Source: Hyphomicrobiales bacterium | GTDB lineage: Bacteria; Pseudomonadota; Alphaproteobacteria; Rhizobiales; Xanthobacteraceae | Reading direction: 5' to 3' | DNA length: 64,000 bases | Assembly (NCBI GenBank): GCA_021732215.1 | Contig: JAKFVL010000010.1 | Location: 169,121 to 233,120, forward strand | In this document: positions 19,519 through 28,942 of the stretch, in pieces | How positions within the stretch are numbered: the first letter of the stretch is position 1 | Layout: the number at the start of each line of letters is the position of its first letter | Position numbers and translations under genes: made by a program | Notes under the pieces: model-generated | Databases searched by the model: none | What the model was told of the DNA's origin: nothing | Seen by the model: the letters and a program-made list of their open reading frames with translations, nothing else

Positions 19519-19722
19519 CTAGTACGATCTATAGCCGCCCCGCCGCGAGACCATGACCATCAGGAGACCGACGAAGGCGAGCGCGCCGCCGTAGTAGGCC
19601 CACTTGGTCTGCTTCACCATGAAGCTCGAGGCCGGGTAAGGGAAATACCCGGTGCCTTGTCCCAGCCAGATCAAGCCAACGATCAGGCAGAGGATGCCGG
19701 CGATGAGAAGAGGCGCACGCAT
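19519..19722 (-). CDS. Small two-helix membrane protein
   Basis: 67 residues with two hydrophobic helices, LLIAGILCLIVGLIWLGQG and YYGGALAFVGLLMVMV, joined by a short loop (YFPYPASSFMVKQTKW) and ending in basic RRGGYRSY. This fits an inner-membrane protein with both ends in the cytoplasm. I recognise it only as a conserved hypothetical of this bacterial group. It lies between the SDR pair and parE on the same strand. Confidence 0.7.
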   Translation of the reverse strand: MRAPLLIAGILCLIVGLIWLGQGTGYFPYPASSFMVKQTKWAYYGGALAFVGLLMVMVSRRGGYRSY

Positions 19723-19779
19723 GACAGTACTCCGCAGGTTGATGCCATCCTGTCCGGTGCAAGTTTCGCTCGCTGTGCG

Positions 19780-21831
19780 CTACACGTCCAGCAATTCTTC
19801 GCTGGCGAACTCGGCCTTGTCCGAGATGAACGCAAAGCGCGCCTCGGCCTTGTTGCCCATCAGCCGCTCGACCGAGTCGGCTGTTCCCTCGCGGTCGTCG
19901 GCGAGCAGCACCACGCGCAGTAGATTGCGCTTGTTCGGGTCCATGGTGGTTTCTTTCAACTGCGCCGGCATCATTTCGCCGAGGCCCTTGAAGCGGCCGA
20001 TATCGACCTTCGCGTTGGCGTTGAATTCCGATTTCAGCAGGGCGTCGCGATGGCCGTCGTCCCGCGCATATACGGTCTTTGCCCCATGGGTGAGGCGATA
20101 GAGTGGCGGCACGGCGAGATACAGATGGCCCTCGTCGATCAGGCGCGGCATCTGGCGATAGAAGAACGTGATCAGCAGCGACGCGATATGCGCGCCGTCG
20201 ACGTCGGCGTCGGTCATGATGATGATGCGCGCGTAGCGCAAATCTTCCTGGCGATAGTGCGCGAGCGTGCCGCAGCCGATCGCCTGCATCAAATCGGCGA
20301 TCTGCTGGTTGCCGGCGAGCTTGTCCTTGCCGGCGGAGGCGACATTGAGAATCTTGCCGCGCAAAGGCAGCACCGCCTGTGTCTTGCGGTCGCGCGCCTG
20401 CTTGGCGCTGCCGCCGGCGGAGTCGCCCTCGACGATGAACAACTCGGAGCCCTCTGCAGCCGTATTCGAACAGTCGGCGAGCTTGCCGGGCAGGCGCAGC
20501 TTGCGCACCGCGGTCTTGCGGGCGACTTCCTTTTCCTGACGGCGGCGGACGCGCTCGTCGGCGCGCTCGATGACGAAATCGAGCAGGCGATTGGCCTGCA
20601 CCGGATTGCCGGACAGCCAGTGATCGAACGGATCCTTGACCGACTGCTCGACGATCTTCTGCGCTTCGGCCGTGGCAAGCCGGTCCTTGGTCTGGCCCTG
20701 AAATTCAGGCTCGCGCACGAACACGGAAAGCATCACGGCTGCGCCCACCATGACGTCCTCCGACGTGATGGACGCCGCGCGCTTGCCCTGGTTGACGCGC
20801 TCGGCATGATCCTTCAACCCGCGCAGCATCGCGCTGCGAATGCCAGCTTCGTGCGTGCCGCCGTCCTGGGTCGGGATCGTGTTGCAGTATGACGAGAGAA
20901 AGCCATCGGCATCGGCGGTCCATGCCACCGCCCATTCGCACGCGCCGTGCGCGCCGGTGCGGCCTGATTTGCCTGCAAAGATATCCGGGTGCACCAGCGT
21001 ATCGGCGTGAATGGCGGCGGCGAGATAGTCCTTCAGACCGCCCGGGAAGTGGAAAGTGTCTTCAGCCGGCACATCGTCGACGCCGCGCAAGAGTTCGGGC
21101 GCGCAGCGCCAGCGGATTTCGACACCGCCGAACAGGTATGCTTTCGAGCGCGCCATCTTGAACAGGCGCTGCGGTTTGAACGCTGCCTTGGCGCCGAAGA
21201 TATCGGCATCCGGCTTGAAGCGGACGCGGGTCCCGCGGCGGTTGTGAACCTTGCCGAGGTCCTGGAGCTTGCCCTTGGGGTGACCGCGCTCGAAACTCAT
21301 CTTGTAGAGCTGCTGGTTGCGCGCGACTTCGACCTCGAGCAGCGAGGAGAGGGCGTTCACCACCGAGACGCCGACGCCATGCAGGCCGCCTGACGTCTCG
21401 TAAACCTTCGAATCGAATTTGCCGCCCGCATGCAGCGTGCACATGATGACTTCGAGCGCGGATTTCTTCGGAAATTTCGGATGCGGATCGACCGGGATGC
21501 CGCGGCCGTTGTCGCTGACGGTAAGGAAGCCGTCGTTGCCAAGCTCCACCTCGATAAAGGTGGCGTGACCGGCCAGCGCCTCGTCCATCGCGTTGTCGAT
21601 CACTTCGGCGAACAGGTGGTGTAGCGCCTTCTCATCGGTGCCACCGATATACATGCCGGGGCGGCGCCGAACGGGTTCCAGACCTTCCAATACCTCGATG
21701 TCGCGGGCGGTGTAGCCGGCCTCGGCCGAGCCGCCACGCGCTGCGGCGGCGGTTTGGCGGGCCTTGGGTAAGGAGGCGGCAAACAGATCGTCTGCTTTTG
21801 TTTTTTTCTGTACTTTCAGAGGTTTCGGCAT
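19780..21831 (-). CDS. parE: DNA topoisomerase IV subunit B
   Basis: ATPase subunit of topoisomerase IV, which unlinks daughter chromosomes together with ParC. The GHKL ATPase domain shows EVIDNAMDEALAG and SDNGRGIPVDPHPKFPK. The Toprim domain has EGDSAGGSAKQARDRK, LPLRGKILNV and DADVDGAHI. At 683 residues it is ParE-sized rather than GyrB-sized, and the short C-terminus ends FASEELLDV. The N-terminus carries about 40 extra Ala and Lys-rich residues before YTARDIEVLEGLEPVRRRPG. parC is not in the window. Confidence 0.94.
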   Translation of the reverse strand: MPKPLKVQKKTKADDLFAASLPKARQTAAAARGGSAEAGYTARDIEVLEGLEPVRRRPGMYIGGTDEKALHHLFAEVIDNAMDEALAGHATFIEVELGNDGFLTVSDNGRGIPVDPHPKFPKKSALEVIMCTLHAGGKFDSKVYETSGGLHGVGVSVVNALSSLLEVEVARNQQLYKMSFERGHPKGKLQDLGKVHNRRGTRVRFKPDADIFGAKAAFKPQRLFKMARSKAYLFGGVEIRWRCAPELLRGVDDVPAEDTFHFPGGLKDYLAAAIHADTLVHPDIFAGKSGRTGAHGACEWAVAWTADADGFLSSYCNTIPTQDGGTHEAGIRSAMLRGLKDHAERVNQGKRAASITSEDVMVGAAVMLSVFVREPEFQGQTKDRLATAEAQKIVEQSVKDPFDHWLSGNPVQANRLLDFVIERADERVRRRQEKEVARKTAVRKLRLPGKLADCSNTAAEGSELFIVEGDSAGGSAKQARDRKTQAVLPLRGKILNVASAGKDKLAGNQQIADLMQAIGCGTLAHYRQEDLRYARIIIMTDADVDGAHIASLLITFFYRQMPRLIDEGHLYLAVPPLYRLTHGAKTVYARDDGHRDALLKSEFNANAKVDIGRFKGLGEMMPAQLKETTMDPNKRNLLRVVLLADDREGTADSVERLMGNKAEARFAFISDKAEFASEELLDV

Positions 21832-22023
21832 GTTTTCTCAGAGGCGTGTGATGCGGCCGGTGGAGCGAATCGCGGTGTCCAACTATGCCACGGATAGGCC
21901 TGTAAATGTGACGCAGAGAGGGATAGCGCAATGCTGGCAAGAGCGTGCTATCGGGGCCCGCCTGGGAAGATAACGGCGCGATGACACTCTTGGCGGCATG
22001 CCAGTTCGGGACGAGGGGAAGTG

Positions 22024-22542
22024 ATGGGCTTTGAGGAGATGACGCGCGGCCTTGCCGATTTCGTCCGCGATCATCAGGTGTGGGCCGTGCCGGTCGTTTT
22101 CATACTGGCGTTCGCGGAGTCGCTTGCAGTTCTGTCGTTGCTGATTCCCGCCTGGGGAATGCTGGTCGCGATCGGCGCGCTGATCGGCGTAAGCGGCGTC
22201 AGTTTCTGGCCGATCTGGATCGCGGCCTCGCTGGGTGCCGCGTGCGGCGACTGGCTGTCGTACTGGTTCGGCCACAAGTTCAAGACGCAGATCGAACATA
22301 TGTGGCCGCTCTCGCAGTTTCCGGACATGCTCGCGGCAGCCGAACGTTTCGTGCAGAAATGGGGAATCCCGAGCGTGTTCATTGGCCGCTTTTCCGGACC
22401 GCTGCGCGCGACGGTGCCACTCGTCGCCGGCGTGAGCGAGATGCCGTACTGGCAATTTCAGTTCGCCAATTTTACGTCGGCCTTCTTGTGGGCGGCCGTG
22501 CTGCTGACGCCGGGAATGCTCGGCGTGAAGATGATGTTTTGA
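22024..22542 (+). CDS. DedA family membrane protein
   Basis: A 172-residue integral membrane protein of the DedA/VTT family, members of which flip or carry lipids such as undecaprenyl phosphate or phosphatidylethanolamine. Conserved features are the re-entrant FAESLAVLSLLIP, G(A)ACGDWLSYWFGHKF, and VFIGRFSGPLRATVPLVAG with the family's Arg residues. AGGGG at 22014-22018 favours the ATG at 22024 over the GTG just before it. It stands alone between parE (divergent) and a secreted metallo-hydrolase. Confidence 0.88.
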   Translation: MGFEEMTRGLADFVRDHQVWAVPVVFILAFAESLAVLSLLIPAWGMLVAIGALIGVSGVSFWPIWIAASLGAACGDWLSYWFGHKFKTQIEHMWPLSQFPDMLAAAERFVQKWGIPSVFIGRFSGPLRATVPLVAGVSEMPYWQFQFANFTSAFLWAAVLLTPGMLGVKMMF

Positions 22543-22733
22543 GCAGGTGCAAACCAACTGACTTGTGATTGGGAATTTAGGGCACGATCGGGTGTTAGTT
22601 CCGCGATGGTCGCGGTTCGCGTGATGCGAATGAATCGCAACAAAAGCGTTTCATGAGAATCCGATAGGCGGTCATGCGAGCTGTTCGCAAGTGAGCAGCT
22701 TCACCTCGACAAACATAATCCGGGAGGCCTGAT

Positions 22734-23723
22734 ATGAATCTGACACGACGCCATATGATGGGCGGCGCTGCTGCGCTCGCAACGGTACCGATGATGTCGC
22801 CGACTGCCGCCGTTGCGGCAGCGCCACCAGCCGGCAAGCAAGCGCCGAGCTTCTATCGCTACAAGGTCGGCGATATCGAAGTCACCGCGATCTCCGACGG
22901 CACCAACAATTTCGCGCTGCCCGATACGTTCGTTGCCAACAAGACCAAGGCTGACGTCAACGCCGCGCTGGAAAAGGCTTTCCTTCCGCCGGACAAGATG
23001 TCGATTCCGTTCGCGCCGGTTGTCGTGAACTCGGGCGGCAAGCTGATCGCGATCGACACCGGCAACGGTCCGGCTGCGTTCGTCAACAGCAAGGGCAACG
23101 TCGGCCAGTATCAGACCAACCTCGCTGCCGCAGGCATCGACCCGAAGAACATCGACATGGTCGTGATCTCGCACTTCCACGGCGATCACATCAACGGCCT
23201 GCTCAACGCCGAAGGCAAACCGCTGTTCCCGAATGCGGAGATCATGGCATCGTCGAGCGAATTGAAGTTCTGGATGGACGACGGCGAGATGAGCCGCGCT
23301 CCCGCCGGGCGCATGGCCGACCTGTTCAAGAACGCCCGCCGTGTCCTCGAAGCGGGCCTGCAGAAGAAGATTACGCCGTTCGAATGGGGCAAGGAAATTG
23401 CTCCGGGCCTCACCGCGGTCGCGGCTCCGGGTCACACGCCAGGCCACACGGCTTTCATCGTTGCGTCCGGTTCGGACAAGATCTTCGTCCAGTCCGACAC
23501 GACAAATCATCCGGCTGTGTTCGTCGCCAACCCCGGCTTCCATCTGGTGTTCGATCAGGATGCCAAGATGGCGGAGGAAACCCGCCGCAAAATCTACGAC
23601 ATGCTGGTCGCAGAGAAGATGCGGGTTCAGGGCTATCACTTCCCGTTCCCGGCCCAGGGCAACGTGACCAAGGATGGCGATGGCTATCGCTACTTCCCGG
23701 TAATGTGGTCATCGTCGCTTTGA
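22734..23723 (+). CDS. Exported metallo-beta-lactamase-fold hydrolase
   Basis: 329 residues with a probable twin-arginine signal (MNLTRRHMMGGAAALATVP, with cleavage near AVAAAP), so it likely folds with its metals before export to the periplasm. The zinc motif is HFHGDHIN; other ligands lie in PGHTPGHTAF and in FVQSDTTNHPAVF. The family includes lactonases, phosphodiesterases and lactamases; no closer substrate can be read. GGGAGG at 22720-22725 sets the start. The 190 bases before it hold no gene. A clear terminator follows. Confidence 0.9.
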   Translation: MNLTRRHMMGGAAALATVPMMSPTAAVAAAPPAGKQAPSFYRYKVGDIEVTAISDGTNNFALPDTFVANKTKADVNAALEKAFLPPDKMSIPFAPVVVNSGGKLIAIDTGNGPAAFVNSKGNVGQYQTNLAAAGIDPKNIDMVVISHFHGDHINGLLNAEGKPLFPNAEIMASSSELKFWMDDGEMSRAPAGRMADLFKNARRVLEAGLQKKITPFEWGKEIAPGLTAVAAPGHTPGHTAFIVASGSDKIFVQSDTTNHPAVFVANPGFHLVFDQDAKMAEETRRKIYDMLVAEKMRVQGYHFPFPAQGNVTKDGDGYRYFPVMWSSSL

Positions 23724-23747
23724 TCACTGCCCAATTTGGTTCGAAGC

Positions 23748-23775
23748 AAAGGCCGTCCACCAGGGCGGCCTTTGT
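23748..23775 (+). terminator. Rho-independent terminator after the MBL-fold gene
   Basis: AAAGGCCG (23748-23755) and CGGCCTTT (23766-23773) form an 8-bp stem with a 10-base loop, followed by TTTGTGTTT. The rest of the 304-base gap to 24028 shows no supported gene or other element. Confidence 0.75.
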
Positions 23776-24027
23776 GTTTGGGAGATATCGTCTGCGCGGT
23801 CATTGCTTGACCGCTGCCGGCGACGGCTCTATATCCGCGATATGATCAATGCCGCGACCATCGTTATCGCCCGCCGCCGCCGTCCTTTCGCGGCATGGGT
23901 TGGCGCGCGCGTCTAGATCGCCAATCCCAGTGCCGCCGGAGATCGCTCTGCGGCACGCTCTCGTTACCCCAAAAAGCCACATCGCAGATCGGTCCCCGTC
24001 GGCTCACAATCTGAGCAGGAGACCATC

Positions 24028-24720
24028 ATGCACGTGCCCCACGCTTTCCGGATCGACCGAGCTGCGAACCTTGAATTCGCCGCGGGGCGTGGCTTCGGCA
24101 TGATTTGTGCGGTCGCCAATGGCCGGCCGGTGGCGTCGCACGTACCGTTCCATCTTGGATATGCGCAGGACGGCTCACCGCGTGCGGTGTTTCATCTGGC
24201 GCGGCACAATCCGCTTGTCGCCCAGGCCGGGAGCGGGAGTTGGTTGCTCGCTGTGCAGGGCGACGACGCCTACGTGTCGGCGGACTGGTATGCGTCGCCG
24301 CATCAGGTCCCGACCTGGCTCTATCAGGCCGTGCATCTGAGCGGGCCTGTCGAGGCGATGTCCAGCGATGCGCTCGCGGAGCATCTCGATGACCTGAGCG
24401 AGAGGTTCGAGAGTGGCCTTGTACCGAAGCCGCCATGGACCATGGCCAGAATGCCGGCGGCGCGCCGGGACGGGATGATGCGCGCCATCGTTGGTCTCGT
24501 CATGACCGTGGAGAACATTGAAGGCAGCTTCAAACTGAATCAGCATAAATCCGACGCGGATCATGTTGCAGTGATGGCTGCGTTGGGCCTACAGACATCG
24601 CCGGGCGCGCAAGCCATCGCGCGCCGGATGCAAGCCATGCGGCCACATGCCTTTGCAGGTGATGCGCCGGATCGTATGTCCGGCGGACACAATACCGATG
24701 TGCTTGAGGAGACGACGTGA
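24028..24720 (+). CDS. FMN-binding PaiB-like protein
   Basis: A 230-residue protein of the PaiB / FMN-binding negative regulator family with a split-barrel flavin fold. Matching blocks are FGMICAVANGRPVASHVPF, ARHNPLVAQAGSG, VSADWYASPHQVPTWLYQAVH and LVMTVENIEGSFKLNQHKSDAD (the C-terminal NIEGSFKLNQ is typical). PaiB of Bacillus represses protease and sporulation genes, but DNA binding by other members is unproven; a flavin-linked enzyme role is possible. Its TGA (24718-24720) overlaps the argC ATG by one base, so the two are coupled. Confidence 0.85.
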   Translation: MHVPHAFRIDRAANLEFAAGRGFGMICAVANGRPVASHVPFHLGYAQDGSPRAVFHLARHNPLVAQAGSGSWLLAVQGDDAYVSADWYASPHQVPTWLYQAVHLSGPVEAMSSDALAEHLDDLSERFESGLVPKPPWTMARMPAARRDGMMRAIVGLVMTVENIEGSFKLNQHKSDADHVAVMAALGLQTSPGAQAIARRMQAMRPHAFAGDAPDRMSGGHNTDVLEETT

Positions 24721-25778
24721 TGAGCGCGAAAAAGCGGATCGGCATTCTTGGCGCGTCCGGCTACACCGGCGCGGAACTGGTGCGGCTCTTGCTGCGCCAT
24801 CCGCGCGTCGAGCTGGCGCTCTTGACCGCCGACCGCCGCGCCGGTCAGTCGATGGGCGATGTGTTTCCGCAGTTCGCGCCTTACGATCTGCCGAAGCTGG
24901 TGTCGATCGCCGATGTCGACTGGGCGAAGGCCGATCTCGATCTGGTGTTCTGCGGCCTGCCGCATGCGACCACGCAGACGGTACTGAAGGATTTGCTGGC
25001 GAAGGCTCCAGCGACCAGGGTGGTCGATCTGTCGGCCGACTTCCGGCTGACCGATCCAAAGGCCTATGCGAAGTGGTACGGCCACGAGCATCATGCGCTC
25101 GAGCTGCAGAAGGAGGCCGTCTACGGGCTTGTCGAGGTCTACCGGCGCGATATCAAAAAAGCGCGGCTCGTCGCCAACCCCGGCTGCTACACCACCACGG
25201 CGCAGTTGCCGCTGATCCCTCTTTTGAAGGCGAAGGCGATCGAACCGGACGAGATCGTGATCGACGCCAAATCCGGAATGACCGGCGCAGGGCGCGCGGC
25301 GAAGGAAGAGATGCTGTTCTCGGAGGTGTCGGAAGGGTTCCACGCTTACGGCGTCGGGCATCACCGGCACATGGCCGAACTCGATCAAGAGTTTTCGAAA
25401 GCGGCGGGCAAGGATGTGATCGTGAGCTTCACGCCGCATCTCGTGCCGATGAACCGGGGTATCTTCGCCACGATCTACGTGCGCGGACGCAGAGGCCGGA
25501 CCGCGCAAGACCTCCACGCGATCCTGATGGAACAGTATGCCAAGGAGTCATTCGTCTATGTGCTGCCGTTCGGCAAGACACCGCAGTCACGGCACGTGCG
25601 CGGCTCCAACATGACGTTCATCGGAGTTGCGGCAGACCGTATCGAGGGGCGGGCGATCATCGTCTCGACCCTCGATAATCTCACGAAGGGTGCGTCGGGT
25701 CAGGCGGTCCAGAACATGAATCTGGTGCTGGGCTTTGCCGAGACGCTCGGGATCGATCAGCCGGCGATGTTTCCGTAA
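24720..25778 (+). CDS. argC: N-acetyl-gamma-glutamyl-phosphate reductase
   Basis: NADPH-dependent third step of arginine synthesis. The Rossmann motif is ILGASGYTGAELVRLL; the catalytic Cys156 lies in VANPGCYTTTAQL; GMTGAGRAAKEE and HRHMAELDQEF carry other conserved residues. The 352-residue protein is the longer type 1 form. The ATG at 24720 follows GAGGAG and overlaps the preceding TGA as TGATG; a GTG three bases earlier is less likely. In this group argC often stands apart from other arg genes, and none is nearby here. Confidence 0.95.
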   Translation: MSAKKRIGILGASGYTGAELVRLLLRHPRVELALLTADRRAGQSMGDVFPQFAPYDLPKLVSIADVDWAKADLDLVFCGLPHATTQTVLKDLLAKAPATRVVDLSADFRLTDPKAYAKWYGHEHHALELQKEAVYGLVEVYRRDIKKARLVANPGCYTTTAQLPLIPLLKAKAIEPDEIVIDAKSGMTGAGRAAKEEMLFSEVSEGFHAYGVGHHRHMAELDQEFSKAAGKDVIVSFTPHLVPMNRGIFATIYVRGRRGRTAQDLHAILMEQYAKESFVYVLPFGKTPQSRHVRGSNMTFIGVAADRIEGRAIIVSTLDNLTKGASGQAVQNMNLVLGFAETLGIDQPAMFP

Positions 25779-25784
25779 AATAAC

Positions 25785-25813
25785 AATGCGCAGGCCTTTC
25801 AGGCCCGCGCATT
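25785..25813. terminator. Bidirectional hairpin between argC and the MAPEG gene
   Basis: AATGCGCAGGCCT (25785-25797) pairs with AGGCCCGCGCATT (25801-25813) with one mismatch and a 3-base loop. Read on the minus strand, the stem is followed by GTTATTTTA, so it best terminates the MAPEG transcript; the plus side lacks a U-run. Confidence 0.65.
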
Positions 25814-25834
25814 GGCGCATCTGAAATTCAGAAT

Positions 25835-26233
25835 TCAGAGCAGCTGGAAAATCCCCAGGATCAGCACGACCTGCGCGGCGAATCCAGCCGCGAACGTCAG
25901 CGTGCGCAGGATCGGCACCCCGAAAGTGTAGACGACAAGATGGGCGAGCCTTGACCAGAAGTACACCGCGCAGGCCAGCACGGTCCATTTGGTCGAATAG
26001 TCGATCGCGTTGAGGATCAGGACCAGGGGCGCAAAGATGATGAGATTTTCGATGGCGTTATCGTGGGCGAACATCATGCGGTTGGCCCATTCCGCATGCG
26101 GCTTGTCGTTGCGCGACGGGTTGGCCATGGCGCCGAACAAACCGCGCACCATGATCCGATTGAGAACATAGGGCAGCCACATCACGGCGGTCAAAATCAC
26201 CGTCAGCGTCAGCCAGAAAAGTTCGCGCGTCAT
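25835..26233 (-). CDS. MAPEG family membrane protein
   Basis: A 132-residue membrane protein with four predicted helices. The family pattern is visible in NRMMFAHDNAIENLIIFAP (an E/R-x-x-x-A-H-x-N-x-x-E type motif) and YFWSRLAHLVVYTFGVP. MAPEG proteins include microsomal glutathione transferases, but most bacterial members have no assigned activity. The ATG at 26233 (MTRELFWL) lies 5 bases after GGGGGAA. Convergent with argC. Confidence 0.85.
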   Translation of the reverse strand: MTRELFWLTLTVILTAVMWLPYVLNRIMVRGLFGAMANPSRNDKPHAEWANRMMFAHDNAIENLIIFAPLVLILNAIDYSTKWTVLACAVYFWSRLAHLVVYTFGVPILRTLTFAAGFAAQVVLILGIFQLL

Positions 26234-26345
26234 CCCGGTTCCCCCATTGCATTGCATCGATCACGCGATCATCCGCGGACCGATCGGTCATACAGCCAGT
26301 CTGATAACATTACGCGGCAGAGTCGAACAGTCCGCGACGCGGCGC

Positions 26346-28160
26346 TCAAGCGCGAACCCGCACGTAGCTTCCCGGCGCATCCTCGATCGGAGCAAGCACG
26401 CCGCCGCCGGGCTCCCGCGCGTCGACCTGTTCGGGATCGAGGCCGCCGAGCCATTCGCGCCAGTCGGACCACCATGATCCCTTATGTTCCTGCGCACCGG
26501 GTAACCACTCTTTCAGGGTGTAGGGGTGGTGGCCATTGGCGTAGGTCCAGTACTGGTACTTGCCCGACGCCGGCGGATTGACCACGCCTGCGATGTGCCC
26601 GGAGCCTGCAAGCACATACTTCACGGGGCCGCCGAAGAACTGCGAGCCGTACAAGACCGACTCCGCGGGTGCGATGTGATCTTCGCGGGTGGCGAGATTG
26701 TAGACCGGCACCTTCACCTTCGAGAGGTCGAGCGCGGTGTTGTCGATCACCATGGTGCCTTTCGACAGCCGGTTCTCGAGATAGCAGTTGCGCAGATAGT
26801 ACGAATGGTTCGCAGCCGGCATCCGCGTCGCGTCGGAATTCCAGTGCAGCAGGTCGAACGCCTTCGGCGCATCGCCCTTCAGATAATTGCTCACCACATA
26901 CGACCAGATCAGGTCGTTGGAGCGCAGCATGTTGAAGGCCATCGCCATCTTGCTGCCTTCCAGCACGCCACTGACTTTCATTTCGCGCTCAAGCGCTGAG
27001 ACCTGGTTCTCGTCGACGAAGACCAGCAGATCGCCCGCATGGCTGAAATCCACCTGTGCGGCGAGGAATGTCGCGGAGGTGACACGCACCTGGCGCTTCT
27101 CGGCGAGCCACGCCAACGTCGTCGCGAGCAGCGTGCCGCCGACGCAGTAGCCCATGGTGTGGACCTTCATCTCGCCGGTGGCGCGTTCGATCGCGTCCAT
27201 CGCCGCGAGCGGCCCGAGCTTCATGTAATCCTCGAAGGTCTTGTCGCCGAGCGATTTGTCCGGATTGACCCAGGAAATCACAAAAACAGTGACGCCCTGA
27301 TCGACCGCCCATTTGACCAATGATTTTTCGGGCTTCAGATCGAGAATATAAAACTTGTTGATCCACGGCGGCACGATCAGGAGCGGCGTGCGCAGCACTT
27401 TTTCCGTCGCCGGCGTATACTGGATCAGTTGCATGATCTCGTTCTGGTAGATCACCTTGCCCGGCGTCGTCGCCATCTGCTCGCCGACCGCCATATTTGA
27501 CGGATCGGACTGACGAATGCGCAGATTGCCGCGGCCGGCTTCGATATCCTCGGCCAGCATCTTCATGCCGTGAACCAGATTTTCTCCGCTTGAGGTCAGC
27601 GTCTTGCGCATCACCTCCGGGTTGGTCAGCACGAAGTTCGACGGCGCCAGCGCGTTGCCGATCTGCTGGACGTAAAACTCCGCCTTCTTGCGCGTGTGCG
27701 GATCGAGTCCGTCCGCGTTCTTCACCAGATCGTTGGCCCACTGGGTGCCGAGCAAATAGGCCTGCATCACGAAGTCGAAGAACTGGTTCGATTTCCAGTC
27801 CGGATCCTGAAATCGCTTGTCGCGGGGCGAGGGTGAAATGACGGGTTCGACTGTCTCGCCCTTCATACGCTTGGCCGAGGATTCCATCAGGTCGAGATAG
27901 CCCTTGCCGATCCTGGCCTGGAGTTCTGCGGCTCGCGTTTGATCCGACAGCCAGTAGTTCGCCACCACGGAGAACGTGCGCACGACTTCCGTCAGTTCGC
28001 TCGGCGGCTCGCCTGGCGCAGCGGTGGTTTCGCGGCCCTTCAGAAAGCTGGCAAGTGCCGCGCCGCTGCTCTCCATCGCCTTGGACAGGTTCCTGGCGAA
28101 TGCCTCCGGATCGAAACTCGGCGGCGGCGGGGGTGGCGAAGTGGACGTGATGTCTTTCAT
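26346..28160 (-). CDS. phaC: Class I poly(3-hydroxyalkanoate) synthase
   Basis: Polymerises (R)-3-hydroxyacyl-CoA into storage PHA at the granule surface. The 604-residue protein has the N-terminal region of class I enzymes, TPLLIVPPWINKFYILDL, and the lipase-like box MGYCVGGTLLA with catalytic Cys339. The Asp is in NLATREDHIAPAES and the His in GSGHIAGVVNPP. WWSDWREWLG near the C-terminus is typical. The N-terminus includes a run of prolines. It stands alone; no phaA, phaB, phaR or phasin gene is adjacent. It diverges from a lipoprotein gene across 274 bases. Confidence 0.96.
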   Translation of the reverse strand: MKDITSTSPPPPPPSFDPEAFARNLSKAMESSGAALASFLKGRETTAAPGEPPSELTEVVRTFSVVANYWLSDQTRAAELQARIGKGYLDLMESSAKRMKGETVEPVISPSPRDKRFQDPDWKSNQFFDFVMQAYLLGTQWANDLVKNADGLDPHTRKKAEFYVQQIGNALAPSNFVLTNPEVMRKTLTSSGENLVHGMKMLAEDIEAGRGNLRIRQSDPSNMAVGEQMATTPGKVIYQNEIMQLIQYTPATEKVLRTPLLIVPPWINKFYILDLKPEKSLVKWAVDQGVTVFVISWVNPDKSLGDKTFEDYMKLGPLAAMDAIERATGEMKVHTMGYCVGGTLLATTLAWLAEKRQVRVTSATFLAAQVDFSHAGDLLVFVDENQVSALEREMKVSGVLEGSKMAMAFNMLRSNDLIWSYVVSNYLKGDAPKAFDLLHWNSDATRMPAANHSYYLRNCYLENRLSKGTMVIDNTALDLSKVKVPVYNLATREDHIAPAESVLYGSQFFGGPVKYVLAGSGHIAGVVNPPASGKYQYWTYANGHHPYTLKEWLPGAQEHKGSWWSDWREWLGGLDPEQVDAREPGGGVLAPIEDAPGSYVRVRA

Positions 28161-28378
28161 GGCGGGATACTATGGGTCCTTGTCAGGTTTCAGTATGACG
28201 CAAGGCTTACAAGGCAGGAATGATGCCATAGTTCAGATGTTTAGGGAGATTTCTGTGTGCTGCGTTGCGGCGAAGTTCTTGCTTTGGTCATATTGGGGAC
28301 CTAGACCCGCTGGGCAGCTGGAGATTAGCTTGGTAAGCGGCCTCAATCATTTCCGGCAACATTGGATTTTGGGGATCT

Positions 28379-28412
28379 GTTTCGATGAATTTTTTTCTGA
28401 ATCGATCGAAAC
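28379..28412. promoter_or_regulatory. 8-bp inverted repeat in the phaC / lipoprotein gap
   Basis: GTTTCGAT (28379-28386) and ATCGAAAC (28405-28412) are perfect inverted copies spaced by 18 bases that include a T-run. It lies just before the putative lipoprotein start, so it may be an operator or an RNA hairpin. The remaining 200 bases of the gap show no gene. Confidence 0.35.
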
Positions 28413-28434
28413 GGCACAAGAAAGATGCAGCGCC

Positions 28435-28827
28435 GTGAATAAAGTGGCGTCCGGGTTACGATCAACAAGAGCAAAGGCGCGGGTGCGTACGATCGCCGCA
28501 CGTGGCCCTGCCGCGCGTCCGTTGCTTGCAGCGATGTTCGTCGTGACGCTAACTGTGACCCTCGGCGGCTGCTCGCTGCCGATCGCCGATTTACCGGTGG
28601 TCGGACTTCCGGCGAACGTGCCGGCGCGTCCCGAAGCGACCGGAGTCTATCCGGCCGTTCACGACGTCCCGCCGCAGCGCGAACAGGCGGTTCTGGAGCC
28701 CGAGGAACGCGCCCGGATCGAGAAAGAATTGGTCGCCGCCCGCGACCGGCAGGCCAAGGCGGGTGGCGCCGCAGACAGCACCGATGCGCAAAAAGGCGCA
28801 AAGAAGAAATCCACCCAAGCCAACTGA
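28435..28827 (+). CDS. Conserved hypothetical lipoprotein
   Basis: A basic N-region (RSTRAKARVRTIAARGPAA) and a hydrophobic stretch LLAAMFVVTLTVTLGGCS end in LGGC, which fits a lipobox, so the mature protein is probably a lipid-anchored envelope protein. The mature part is Pro and Glu-rich (VYPAVHDVPPQREQAVLEPE), then a helical RARIEKELVAARDRQAKA segment and a Lys-rich tail. I know it only as a conserved hypothetical of this bacterial group. The start is uncertain: GTG 28435 gives 130 residues; ATG 28534 would shorten the signal. It lies just upstream of the aminotransferase gene. Confidence 0.65.
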   Translation: MNKVASGLRSTRAKARVRTIAARGPAARPLLAAMFVVTLTVTLGGCSLPIADLPVVGLPANVPARPEATGVYPAVHDVPPQREQAVLEPEERARIEKELVAARDRQAKAGGAADSTDAQKGAKKKSTQAN

Positions 28828-28942
28828 TTTTTCGGAGACATTTTCCAGGCTTTCTGGCTGGTGCGGGCATGGTCCCGTGCTAGAAAGCATGTCGATTCAA
28901 GCGCAAAAAGCCGTCCTAATGCCGGTTCCGGAGCCTGAACCC

